From: Candidatus Thalassospirochaeta sargassi | Lineage (GTDB): Bacteria; Spirochaetota; Spirochaetia; UBA9216 | Direction of reading: 5' to 3' | Assembly: GCA_028532855.1 (NCBI GenBank) | Contig: JAQQAL010000028.1 | Location: forward strand, 1-64,000 | Length of the DNA: 64,000 nt | Part shown: positions 9,212-17,070 of the stretch, piece after piece | How the letters are laid out: each line of letters starts with the position of its first letter | Numbering within the stretch: the first letter of the stretch is position 1 | Made by a program: the position numbers and the translations under genes | The notes under the pieces: model-generated | Seen by the model: the letters and a program-made list of their open reading frames with translations, nothing else | Databases searched by the model: none | Told to the model about the DNA's origin: nothing

Positions 9212-9424
9212 ATGACAGTAATGGAAAGATTGATTGATGTAGAAGGAATGGAAGATGAGATGGTCTATTCAAAGTTTAAGACAGGTAAGAACAATGTAAA
9301 AAAGGTTCTTAAAGTTCTATTATTTGATGAGTTGAGAGATGAGATGGAAAAAGAGGATAAGCCCCCTCGGCAACGCAAACCACGAGATAAGAAAGAAAAA
9401 CCGGATGAGACGGTAACAACTTAG
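9212..9424 (+). CDS. Small hypothetical protein with charged tail
   Basis: A 70-residue product: residues 1-48 are predicted helical and residues 49-70 form a Lys/Arg/Glu/Pro-rich disordered tail (PPRQRKPRDKKEKP). AAGGAG at 9200-9205 overlaps the preceding stop region and fixes ATG 9212. It forms a two-gene unit with the 8869 gene and ends at a strong terminator. The basic tail could bind nucleic acid; the family is not recognised. Confidence 0.66.
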   Translation: MTVMERLIDVEGMEDEMVYSKFKTGKNNVKKVLKVLLFDELRDEMEKEDKPPRQRKPRDKKEKPDETVTT

Positions 9425-9427
9425 TTT

Positions 9428-9452
9428 AAGGAGCCTTTTGGCTCCTTTTTTT
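9428..9452 (+). terminator. Rho-independent terminator
   Basis: The stem AAGGAGCC / GGCTCCTT (9428-9435 and 9440-9447) has a TTTT loop and a following T run. It closes the 8869-9424 unit and separates it from the nuclease gene at 9500. Confidence 0.88.
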
Positions 9453-9499
9453 GTGAATAAATTGTTTATGAAATGATAGAAAATGGCTAAAATGTATCT

Positions 9500-10414
9500 A
9501 TGAAATATCGTATTACTCCTCAACTTATATCTTTAACTTATGAAGCTGCATTACAATCATTTTGGCGGCATAATGCATTAAAGAAATATCTCAGAGGTTG
9601 TGAGTTACCCGAAAAATACCTCAACAGTTGGGATAAAGAAGAAACTAAACGTGCTTTTTTGGATAGAGTGTTTGAAGAACTTCAAAATAATGATGAGGGT
9701 AAGGCATTTGTTTTAAAATTAGCATTGTCTCTGATTGAACAGAAGACATTCCCAGACTTAAGAAATTGGGAAGATTCAGATATTAAAATCCAAAATGCAC
9801 AAAGGGCTGTACAGGATTTAAGAACATATTTAAAAGAACAAAACCAGAAGATTAGGAGCGAGGAAGAAAAGCTATCATCTAAAAAAAGAGCAAACGAAGA
9901 GAGGCAGAAGCTTCAAAGACAGGTTACAGATAAAAATAAATTACAGGAAAGATTAAATAGTTTATTTACAGAAATTGGAACTCAGTCCGGGGGATATAAA
10001 TTTCAGGATTGGTTTTATGACTTATTAGATTATTGTGAAATCGATAATAAACGTCCATACGTAATAGATGGAAGACAGATAGATGGGTCTTTAACTCATG
10101 AAGGAACGACATATCTGGTTGAATTGAAATTTACAGCTTCACAAAGTTCTGCAACTGACGTTGATTCGATTAAAGCAAAAGTTAATAAAATGGCTGACAA
10201 CACTATGGCTATTCTATTATCCATGTCTGGATTTAGCGAAGTAGCAAAGAATGATGCATCAGGCAGTAAAACAACTTTATTGTTAATGGAGTCAGCTCAC
10301 GTTTTTCTATTCCTCACAGGGGGAATGAACTTTAAAGATATTATTAGCCGTATTAGGCGACATGCTTCTCAGACAGGCGAATCATATTTATCTGTCAATG
10401 ATTTCGGAAAATAA
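9500..10414 (+). CDS. Coiled-coil PD-(D/E)xK restriction-type nuclease
   Basis: A 304-residue product. Residues 1-85 are helical. Residues ~95-155 form a charged coiled coil (KEQNQKIRSEEEKLSSKK...). Residues ~160-290 look like a restriction-endonuclease fold: D195 in QIDGSL, then E208 and K210 in YLVELKF, the canonical D-ExK spacing. Mrr-like and other type IV enzymes use this core to cut DNA, often modified DNA. The coiled coil may drive dimerisation. It is a single-gene unit. A TAAAAT box ends 6 bases before the ATG with no ribosome site, so the message may be leaderless. I infer a stand-alone anti-phage nuclease; the substrate is unknown. Confidence 0.75.
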   Translation: MKYRITPQLISLTYEAALQSFWRHNALKKYLRGCELPEKYLNSWDKEETKRAFLDRVFEELQNNDEGKAFVLKLALSLIEQKTFPDLRNWEDSDIKIQNAQRAVQDLRTYLKEQNQKIRSEEEKLSSKKRANEERQKLQRQVTDKNKLQERLNSLFTEIGTQSGGYKFQDWFYDLLDYCEIDNKRPYVIDGRQIDGSLTHEGTTYLVELKFTASQSSATDVDSIKAKVNKMADNTMAILLSMSGFSEVAKNDASGSKTTLLLMESAHVFLFLTGGMNFKDIISRIRRHASQTGESYLSVNDFGK

Positions 10415-10419
10415 ACAGT

Positions 10420-10725
10420 TCACTTTATAGTTTTAAAGAAGGTGTTCCATGCATTCTTCACTTTTTCACTCTCGTCATCAGGTATGTTACTGTGAAAGAG
10501 TTCAATGTTCTGGTCACGAACAGAGTAAACTACTATGGACGGTTGGTCCCATTCTTTTATATTGAAAGCCGAAACTAAAGTTTTATTTTTTCTTTCTGTA
10601 ATAGCTTTAATTGTGATTTTAATAGGAAAATGTTTCTTAACAAATTTGTCGTCAGTTAAGTTAGAGTATAATTCTTTCATATTACTTTTTGGGAATTTGC
10701 CAATTACTTTGATTGCTTTTGCCAT
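10420..10725 (-). CDS. Small hypothetical protein with its own promoter
   Basis: A 101-residue product (MAKAIKVIGKFPKSNMKELY...) with mixed alpha/beta character, no membrane segment and no recognised motif. AAAGGAG precedes ATG 10725, so the longer reading from 10776 is rejected. It is convergent with the nuclease gene (stops 5 bases apart) and divergent from the PLD gene. A good promoter lies at 10748-10776 with a palindrome over its -35. A separately promoted reverse-strand small gene beside defence genes is the usual arrangement for a regulator or antitoxin, but no HTH is evident. Confidence 0.62.
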   Translation of the reverse strand: MAKAIKVIGKFPKSNMKELYSNLTDDKFVKKHFPIKITIKAITERKNKTLVSAFNIKEWDQPSIVVYSVRDQNIELFHSNIPDDESEKVKNAWNTFFKTIK

Positions 10726-10747
10726 GATGTACTCCTTTGGATGAGGA

Positions 10748-10776
10748 ATTATAGCAAAAGTGTGTGACATTGTCAT
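10748..10776 (-). promoter_or_regulatory. Promoter ATGACA-N17-TATAAT with overlapping palindrome
   Basis: On the minus strand, -35 ATGACA (10771-10776) and -10 TATAAT (10748-10753) are 17 bases apart, upstream of the gene starting at 10725. The 11-base palindrome TGACA-T-TGTCA at 10765-10775 covers the -35 and could be an operator. Confidence 0.65.
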
Positions 10777-10834
10777 TTAGAAAAATGATAGCCATAAATT
10801 TGCATAAGGTGTAAAATTACTGAAAGGTGAATGC

Positions 10835-11494
10835 ATGAAATTTCTTACAACAGATGAGATATCGGGTGAAATTGTAAAAGTAATACGGTCTGCTAAAGGC
10901 TATATTGTCTTAGCGTCTCCATATGTAAAGATAAGAGAGAACTATATTGATAGGATTCGAGAAGCTTCAAATAGAAATGTAGAAATACATTTTGTTTTTG
11001 GCAAAAGCGATTTAGATGAACGAGAGGTTAGAAAGCTCGAAACAATACCGAATCTTAATCTGCATTATTTAGAAAACCTACATGCAAAGTGTTATCTCAA
11101 CGAATCTACTGCCATTATCACCTCCATGAATTTACATGAGTATTCTGAAAAGAATAATCGTGAGATGGGAATGATGATTGAACGAGAATATAATGAAAAG
11201 CTCTATAATGAAATTAATGATGAACTCAAATCAATAGTTGATGCATCGACGCATTATACATTGAAGCAACCTAAATATCAGAATAATTATGACGATGATG
11301 TCGGTTATTGTATCCGTTGTAGTACTCAAATAGATTTTGACCCTGACCGACCGCTTTGTAATAGATGTTTTAATGAATGGCGGCAATACGGAGATGTGTA
11401 TTATTCAGAACAGTTTTGTCATGCCTGTGGTGATAGAGAAAGAACTTCGTATGCAAAGCCATTATGCTATAGTTGTTTTCGCGAGATAGGATAG
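10835..11494 (+). CDS. PLD-type nuclease with C-terminal zinc ribbons
   Basis: A 219-residue product. Residues 1-140 form a phospholipase D/nuclease half-fold with the catalytic HxK (H83, K85 in LHAKCYL) followed by S97 and N99 in ITSMN. One HKD motif per chain implies an active dimer, as in Nuc/BfiI-type nucleases. Residues 158-214 carry two CxxC...CxxC units (C159/162/175/178 and C195/198/211/214), which should bind zinc and may bind nucleic acid. AAAGGTG precedes ATG 10835. The stop lies 19 bases before the ApeA-like gene on the same strand, so the two are probably one operon. Hydrolysis of nucleic acid is inferred from the fold; no lipase signal peptide is present. Confidence 0.78.
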   Translation: MKFLTTDEISGEIVKVIRSAKGYIVLASPYVKIRENYIDRIREASNRNVEIHFVFGKSDLDEREVRKLETIPNLNLHYLENLHAKCYLNESTAIITSMNLHEYSEKNNREMGMMIEREYNEKLYNEINDELKSIVDASTHYTLKQPKYQNNYDDDVGYCIRCSTQIDFDPDRPLCNRCFNEWRQYGDVYYSEQFCHACGDRERTSYAKPLCYSCFREIG

Positions 11495-11513
11495 ATTGTG
11501 TAAATGGAAGAGT

Positions 11514-12863
11514 ATGAGTAAAAAGATAAGTTTATTAAAAAGCCACAGTTATTTTGGATTGTTTGTTGCTATATTAGAGGATACTACAATAAATTTTGGT
11601 GGTAAACTTATATTTGATTCAGAAAAAGGTTTCAACATCGAAGTTGTAGTTGAAGAATTTAATCAAAAACATGATGCTTTGCATAATAAAGATTATATTG
11701 AGAAATGTGAGGCGTACTTAATTGATGATAAAGAGAATTCACGACATTGTACTTTATATAATGTAGTTTTAAGTACAAAATATCATTCTTCTATAGAGAG
11801 TTCTAATGCGTTAAGATTTTACCCTCAAATTTGTTTATTTAATACATATCGAAATAAAATAGAAATTAACGCTGTAATTTTACATTTCCCATTTTGGAAT
11901 GATTTTTTCTATCCCAAAAGTCTTACAAAAGAACAAAGGTATTCTAATCGAGTAGAGCAATTTCAATTAAATAATGGTTGGAAAATCGAGTTTAAAGAGA
12001 ATGCAACTTATAATTTGGTTAATAGCAAAAATATCGATGGTATTTTTATTGATTTAGATGAAAGAATACAAATACCTGAAGACGTAAAGTATCTAAAACA
12101 TAAAGTCGGACATGACCACTATGTAGTGTTACTGCCAGAAAAGCATTTATGTGATAGATATAACGATTTTGGTCAAATTATAAAAGAAATTAATGTCTTT
12201 AGAAATTTCTTATCTATACTATTTCATATGAAAATCAATATTGAGAATATTGTATTACACACAACTGATGATGCTTATATTAATACTTTAATGGATATTA
12301 GAAATATAAATAAAATGCATCAAAGATATGAGCAGATGCATCATCATATGATGCCACTTACACATTCGAAAATTGATAATTTTGCTGAGATTATTCCAAA
12401 ATTTTATGACCAATATGCAATGTATGAAGCTATAATCGAAATAATTGTTCAGAGTTATGAGGAAGATTTCTCAAAATATCAGTATACGAGGATTGCGGAT
12501 AGTCTAAAAGAATTAGGTTTAAAATATGATGAAAAGCAACCATATAATTCAATTATCACTGCGATTGCAAATAATGAGATTCAAAAAGAAATAAAAAGTA
12601 TTTTCAAACAACAATTTAATGTGGATGATTGGGGTGCAATTGGGGTAAAGATTTCATCTTTAAGAGGATTAATAACACATTTCAATGGCGAAGAAGATGA
12701 TGACACTTTTTGTCTTCTCCACAATCTAACTCAAATTTTCAAAATTATTATTAATTCTTATTTTCTAAGGGAATTGGGTGTTGATGAAAAGTTAACCGAT
12801 ACGTACCAAACTCATCATTTCCACTATAGGACTACGATAGAAATGATGTATAGAGATGAATAA
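11514..12863 (+). CDS. ApeA-like HEPN-domain anti-phage protein
   Basis: A 449-residue product. The N-terminal ~200 residues are beta-rich (GKLIFDSEKG, CTLYNVV, ...NAVILHFPFWNDFF), a pattern like the ApeA N-terminal domain. The C-terminal ~170 residues are helical and contain R384-GLIT-H389, the Rx4H catalytic signature of HEPN ribonucleases. ApeA proteins are known single-gene anti-phage effectors thought to act by abortive RNA cleavage. Start ATG 11514 has GGAAGAG close upstream; TTG 11496 would add 6 residues. It follows the PLD gene by 19 bases and is the last element gene before the recQ junction. The HEPN call is firmer than the ApeA subfamily call. Confidence 0.68.
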   Translation: MSKKISLLKSHSYFGLFVAILEDTTINFGGKLIFDSEKGFNIEVVVEEFNQKHDALHNKDYIEKCEAYLIDDKENSRHCTLYNVVLSTKYHSSIESSNALRFYPQICLFNTYRNKIEINAVILHFPFWNDFFYPKSLTKEQRYSNRVEQFQLNNGWKIEFKENATYNLVNSKNIDGIFIDLDERIQIPEDVKYLKHKVGHDHYVVLLPEKHLCDRYNDFGQIIKEINVFRNFLSILFHMKINIENIVLHTTDDAYINTLMDIRNINKMHQRYEQMHHHMMPLTHSKIDNFAEIIPKFYDQYAMYEAIIEIIVQSYEEDFSKYQYTRIADSLKELGLKYDEKQPYNSIITAIANNEIQKEIKSIFKQQFNVDDWGAIGVKISSLRGLITHFNGEEDDDTFCLLHNLTQIFKIIINSYFLRELGVDEKLTDTYQTHHFHYRTTIEMMYRDE

Positions 12864-12871
12864 TTTAACCG

Positions 12872-12900
12872 TGTACATCTTCTAACCTTTATAGTAGAAT
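12872..12900 (+). promoter_or_regulatory. Outward-facing promoter TGTACA-N17-TAGAAT at the element edge
   Basis: TGTACA at 12872-12877 and TAGAAT at 12895-12900 repeat the promoter at 8343-8371, with the same CCG before the -35 and the same 17-base spacer length. It points right, out of the element and antisense to the truncated recQ frame. It may also be part of the attachment region. Confidence 0.45.
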
Positions 12901-12904
12901 AGAT

Positions 12905-12925
12905 TTAACATAAGAAGCCTGTCCC
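12905..12925. other. Element-chromosome junction in recQ (putative attachment site)
   Basis: RecQ-like coding sequence is recognisable down to about base 12,922 (the last Gly of AFGMG). Left of it the DNA becomes AT-rich and codes for nothing RecQ-like. The junction therefore lies near 12,910-12,922. The exact att core cannot be set without the other end of the element. Confidence 0.65.
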
Positions 12926-13174
12926 ATACCAAAGGCTATCGTGGCTGAAAGAATGCCGTCGGTGGAACAATGGAACCATTTTTCAATCCGTGTCTTTTCC
13001 TCCCTGCTGAGACCGGCATGATAGAAGAAAATCTCATTATCATTCAGACGCAGCCTCATTTCAAGGGCTGTGCGCTCGGCGGAACGCCGCGAGGAGCAGA
13101 AAATAAGTACCGGCCGTTTTACAAGCTTTGCCGGGGAATATTCCTCAAGATTATTAAGCCTATGCGTACTTTTA

Positions 13175-13198
13175 CCACTGCCACTGCCACTGCCACTG
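13175..13198. repeat. Hexanucleotide tandem repeat in recQ
   Basis: There are four copies of CCACTG in a row. On the minus strand they encode a GSGSGSGS linker between the helicase lobes. The unit is 6 bases, so copy-number change would alter linker length but not frame. Confidence 0.85.
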
Positions 13199-14039
13199 CC
13201 TGCAAGCAGCAGCTCAAGGCTGAGGTTCTTGCAAAGTGACGGCAGGACCGTATAGGAGATGTTGGGGCGGTCGGGGTTCGCTGAAACGATGTGCGGATGC
13301 TCGTCCGGAAAGAGTATCTCCTTAACCCGCCCCAATACCATATCGGACGCGGTTGCGGTAAAGGCTGTAACTATCGGAATCTCCGCCTCAACAAAAATAC
13401 GCCTGCTCTCAAGACAGGCTGGTCTGAAGCTGTCCCCCCATTCAGGGATTGTGTGCACCTCGTCGAATACCAGATGCAGAAAACGGCATTCCTTCAGCCT
13501 CGGAAGAATCCCGGGCGAGAGGGCGGTCTCGGGGTTAGTCAGTACTATTTTAATGCCTCCCTCAGCGATGCCGCTGAACAGTTCTCTGCGTTCGGCGGCG
13601 CTCTGTCCTCCGACAAGGCGGCAGGCTCCTATGCCCGCGTCTTCGCAGCGGCGCAGCTGGTCGGAAATAAGAGAGAGCAGGGGGAATATTACAAGTGTAG
13701 GTCCTTGAAGCATGAGGGAGGGGAGCATGAAGCATAGACTTTTTCCGGCCCCGGTAGGGAGAATAACAATCTGCTTTGAGGGTGCTTCACTCTGCAAGCC
13801 TGCCGCTGCTTCCAGAATATTTGAAATAACAAGCCGCTGATACGGGAAAAGATAACTGATTCCGAAATTATCCTTTGCGGTGTCGCTTATCGGGTCGGGC
13901 GCTGATGTGGTCCATTCATCCTGTATAGGTATTTGACTGTCCATATTATCCTATAACCGGATTTTTCAATCCTGCTTCAGAATAAAAGAATAAGATTTAT
14001 TGCTTTTGATGTTTTACGAGTTTGAGTACGTAAACGGGG

Positions 14040-15413
14040 TTATTTAAACAGTTTCTCTACATTTTCCTCGGGGGCTCTGACCTTAATATCGGTTCCCATC
14101 CGGCGCATTTTCTGATAAACATCCTGCAGGGCGGCTCTGGCCGAGGGGTCAATCTTTGTTACCTTGGACATGTCCAGAATTATCTCCTTCCGCTTTTTCA
14201 TCATTTCGTATTTTAAAAGATGAACAAGGTACTGTATGTTAGGAAGATTCAGCACACCGCTTAATGCAAACTTTCCGGGTTTTGTTGAGTCAAGGACTAT
14301 TCCTAATGGCAGGTTCCAGTTTCCGAGCGGTTCGGAAAGATTTTCTCCACGTTCAAACCTGATAAGCATTTCATTAGTATTGCGCAGTCTCTGAACAAGA
14401 CCCCGAATCAGCTCGAGGAACCAGCCCGGAACATTATAAACATTGTTATAAAAATCACGCACATCAAGCACATGGACGGTTCCCGGTTTATCTGCAATAA
14501 CGTCGGCTGAGCGGATGCCTTCCTTAATCAGCGACATTTCGCCTATTACATCACCGCTTTCAGCCTTGGCCAGCTGAATTGTTCCCGTTTCAGTCTCGCG
14601 TGAAATTGTGAAGCTGCCGTTTTTGACGACGTACATCACATGTTCAAGCGCACCCTGTTTTATAAGAAGCTCACCCTTGTCTACATGCTTTATGGGAATG
14701 TGGGTTTTGGCCATGATGTTCTGCAGGCCCTGAATTGAGAGAACCTTGTCGCGGATGAGCTGCATATTCTCAATACGAATGCGGTTCTCGGCAACATCGT
14801 TTGATTTTATCAGGCTGAAAATGTAATTAATGCCGGCCTGATCAATATCGATAACATCAGAAAAATCGAGTATCAGTATTGTATCCGGTTTCAGTTTCAG
14901 TTCTCTGATTTTGTTCTTGATAGGGTCGATTGATTTCTCAGTAAATTTACCCTTTAGAAAAAGGCGGCGGGCCTGCTCCTGTCTAACCGCGGAACGGTCG
15001 GGCAGGGGCACCGCTGCCGCAGCCTGAGCCTCGGTTATAGTCGGTGTTTCATGGCCTATCATATATTCACCGAGCTGCTCGGTTGTAGTTCTTATTCGTC
15101 TGACTAGCACTTTTGCAATCGAAACCGCCCATGAAGAGAGCCCCAGGTGCTCATCATCCAGTATGTTAGGCGGAATCTCGTTAGCCATGATATTGGTTTC
15201 TGCAATGACAGTTGCCGAGCGCTTAACCCCGGTTAGAAACGACATTTCGCCGACATACTGTCCCTTCCCGAGTTCAGTAATAGGTATCTGTCTGCCCTCT
15301 TTTTCAATCAGGACCTTAGCTGTTCCCGTTCTGATAATATACATATTCCGGCTTGTTTCGCCGGATTTGAATATCACATCGCCTTTATTAAAACGTACGA
15401 GCCTGGTGTCCAT
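14040..15413 (-). CDS. Tandem cyclic-nucleotide-binding / STAS signalling protein
   Basis: A 457-residue cytoplasmic product. Residues ~5-120 are a cNMP-binding (Crp-like) jelly roll (FKSGETSRNMYII, GEMSFLTG with R in VKRSAT). Residues ~160-235 are STAS-like (ILILDFSDVIDIDQAGINYIF). Residues ~245-345 are a second cNMP domain (GDVIGEMSLIKEGIRSADVIA). Residues ~370-457 are a second STAS-like part (EIILDMSKVTKIDPSARAAL). There is no DNA-binding or catalytic domain, so it probably relays cyclic-nucleotide or partner-switch signals by protein contact. ATG 15413 lies 6 bases after a TATCCT box, suggesting a leaderless message. It lies downstream of the chemoreceptor gene on the same strand. Confidence 0.8.
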   Translation of the reverse strand: MDTRLVRFNKGDVIFKSGETSRNMYIIRTGTAKVLIEKEGRQIPITELGKGQYVGEMSFLTGVKRSATVIAETNIMANEIPPNILDDEHLGLSSWAVSIAKVLVRRIRTTTEQLGEYMIGHETPTITEAQAAAAVPLPDRSAVRQEQARRLFLKGKFTEKSIDPIKNKIRELKLKPDTILILDFSDVIDIDQAGINYIFSLIKSNDVAENRIRIENMQLIRDKVLSIQGLQNIMAKTHIPIKHVDKGELLIKQGALEHVMYVVKNGSFTISRETETGTIQLAKAESGDVIGEMSLIKEGIRSADVIADKPGTVHVLDVRDFYNNVYNVPGWFLELIRGLVQRLRNTNEMLIRFERGENLSEPLGNWNLPLGIVLDSTKPGKFALSGVLNLPNIQYLVHLLKYEMMKKRKEIILDMSKVTKIDPSARAALQDVYQKMRRMGTDIKVRAPEENVEKLFK

Positions 15414-15419
15414 ATTCAA

Positions 15420-15448
15420 AGGATACCTGAGAATCTGTAATAATGCAA
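15420..15448 (-). promoter_or_regulatory. Promoter TTGCAT-N17-TATCCT, leaderless type
   Basis: On the minus strand, -35 TTGCAT is at 15443-15448 and -10 TATCCT at 15420-15425, 17 bases apart. Only 6 bases separate the -10 from the ATG at 15413, so transcription should begin at or next to the start codon. Confidence 0.55.
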
Positions 15449-15463
15449 ACAGCTTTTACGCGA

Positions 15464-17008
15464 TTACATCTTGAAAAAGGCTACTGCCTCATTAAGCTCT
15501 GTCGAGTTACGATTCATTATATCGGCCATAGCTGCAAGTTTTTCGCTCACCGTGGCATTAGTCTGAATTATGCTGTCCATCTGCAGCAGGGCTGCATTTA
15601 TCTGTTCGGCTCCCTTGGACTGCTCAAGGCTGCCTGCCATTATTTCTGCTGAGATTTCTGCCGATTTTCTGATTGAGGGCACCATCTCTATAATCAAATC
15701 CTTTGCCTCATCTGCCCGCAATACCGTTTCGGACGATATTCCGGTTATATCGCCTGCAGCGCTCTGGCTGTTCGCGGCAAGCTTGCTGACTTCGGAGGCT
15801 ACAACCGCAAAGCCCTTACCGGCATCTCCCGCACGCGCCGCCTCAATTGATGCATTCAGTGCAAGCAGGTTGGTGTTGCGGGCGATTTCGTCGATTATAT
15901 TAACCTTGTCAGCTATCTTTTTCATCATATCAACAGTCTCTTCAACAGCTGCTCCGCCGGTGTCTGCGTTCTCCGCCGCCAGGTTAACCATCTCATACGA
16001 CTGTTCAGCGCTTTCAGAATTCTGTTGAATGTTAGCTACAAGCTCTTCCATCGATGCTGAAATCTCTTCTGCGTTCGCCGCCTGTTCGGATGCGCCTGCG
16101 GCAACCTGCTGAGAGGTCTCTGCAATCTCTGTGGCGCCACGGCTTATTTCCATCGTTGTAATCATAATCTTGTTGATAATTTCATTGAACCTGAGAATCA
16201 TATCCGAAACAGATTCGGCAAGAATTCCTGTTTCGTCGCGGCTATCAATATTAATCTTAACCCCTAAATCTCCTTCCGCCATTCGTTGAACATCTTTTGA
16301 AAGAATTTCAAGCGGGTTTGCAATACGCCGGCCTACTATCCTTGATAACACTGCTGAAATCAATATAACAATCAGGTCAATAAGGAGAATGAAAATAACC
16401 ACCCTTCGGATTTCTTCATTCATCAGTACCCTTTCTTCTGCTATGACAGCATCTATATCGTCTGTATAGTTCCCGCTTCCAAGCACCCAATCCAGGGGCT
16501 CGTAATAATAATTGTATGCCCTCTTTGGAAGGGCCTCCGTTTCTCCGGGCTTAGGGTAGTAGTAAACGGAAAATCCCTCGCCTGATAGCCCCGCGTTAAT
16601 AATGTCCTGCACAATATAGCTGCCCCGCTTATCCTGAAGCAGCCATCTGTTTGTTCCCTCAGCCTCATTACCCAGCAGTATTTTAGTATTGCCCTCTAAA
16701 TCGTAGGCAAAAATATATCCGCTATCCCCGAAACGGATAGATCGGATAATCTCGGCAGCAGCAAGAGCTGCCTCTTCTGAGCGTGGATTCTCATGATTGT
16801 TATAAATATAGTCCATAATTGAAGCAGCAGATTCAACCTGACCCTGTATCATTCTGTCAAAGTCTGCACGAAGCGTCTTCTCCAGATTATAAATATTATT
16901 AGTTCCCAGATTTCTGACCTGGTAAATAGCCAGAATCCCTATTGCGGTTCCAGCAGTAAGAAGGCAGATGGTAACCAGCAGCAATATCTTTATATACATC
17001 TTTTTCAT
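15464..17008 (-). CDS. Methyl-accepting chemotaxis protein with periplasmic cache domain
   Basis: A 514-residue membrane chemoreceptor. Membrane segments are at ~5-27 and ~200-222. Between them lies a single-cache sensor ([26 protein letters not shown], then [11 protein letters not shown]) of the type that binds small organic ligands. A HAMP domain (~223-280) and a signalling domain with the conserved hairpin tip ([27 protein letters not shown]) at ~370-400 follow. It is short at the C-terminus, without an obvious CheR-tethering pentapeptide. A weak AGGTTG precedes ATG 17008. The ligand is unknown. Confidence 0.92.
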   Translation of the reverse strand: MKKMYIKILLLVTICLLTAGTAIGILAIYQVRNLGTNNIYNLEKTLRADFDRMIQGQVESAASIMDYIYNNHENPRSEEAALAAAEIIRSIRFGDSGYIFAYDLEGNTKILLGNEAEGTNRWLLQDKRGSYIVQDIINAGLSGEGFSVYYYPKPGETEALPKRAYNYYYEPLDWVLGSGNYTDDIDAVIAEERVLMNEEIRRVVIFILLIDLIVILISAVLSRIVGRRIANPLEILSKDVQRMAEGDLGVKINIDSRDETGILAESVSDMILRFNEIINKIMITTMEISRGATEIAETSQQVAAGASEQAANAEEISASMEELVANIQQNSESAEQSYEMVNLAAENADTGGAAVEETVDMMKKIADKVNIIDEIARNTNLLALNASIEAARAGDAGKGFAVVASEVSKLAANSQSAAGDITGISSETVLRADEAKDLIIEMVPSIRKSAEISAEIMAGSLEQSKGAEQINAALLQMDSIIQTNATVSEKLAAMADIMNRNSTELNEAVAFFKM

Positions 17009-17070
17009 TCATTCAACCTGCGTTTTTAGTTTCAAAATTAATTATATAGATTGAAAACAGGAAATCAAAT

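Larger units (their letters stand above)
12889..13944 (-). pseudogene. recQ: recQ-type DNA helicase, truncated by the element
   Basis: The 351-codon frame encodes the front of a RecQ helicase: the Q-motif region FPYQ, Walker A PTGAGKSL, DEVHTIPEWGDSFRP (a DExH box with RecQ-type continuation), the TFTATA-like AFTATAS, and motif V ATIAFGMG. After AFGMG the normal RecQ continuation (motif VI with its arginine finger, zinc-binding, RQC and HRDC parts) is absent. The frame instead gives QASYVKSILL and a stop in AT-rich DNA. Without motif VI the product should not unwind DNA. RecQ normally works in recombination and fork repair. A Gly-Ser linker (four in-frame hexamers) sits between the two helicase lobes. 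The 3' part is expected beyond the left end of the element. Confidence 0.85.

Noticed and set aside
10420-10776. Longer start (10776) for the small minus-strand gene
   Set aside because: The extra 17 codons cross the -10 and -35 boxes; ATG 10725 has AAAGGAG upstream.
13175-13198. Phase-variation switch at the hexamer repeat
   Set aside because: A 6-base unit cannot shift the frame, so on/off switching is not expected.
13259-13737. Two rightward frames of about 150 codons inside recQ
   Set aside because: Both are antisense shadows of well-conserved helicase motifs in GC-richer DNA.
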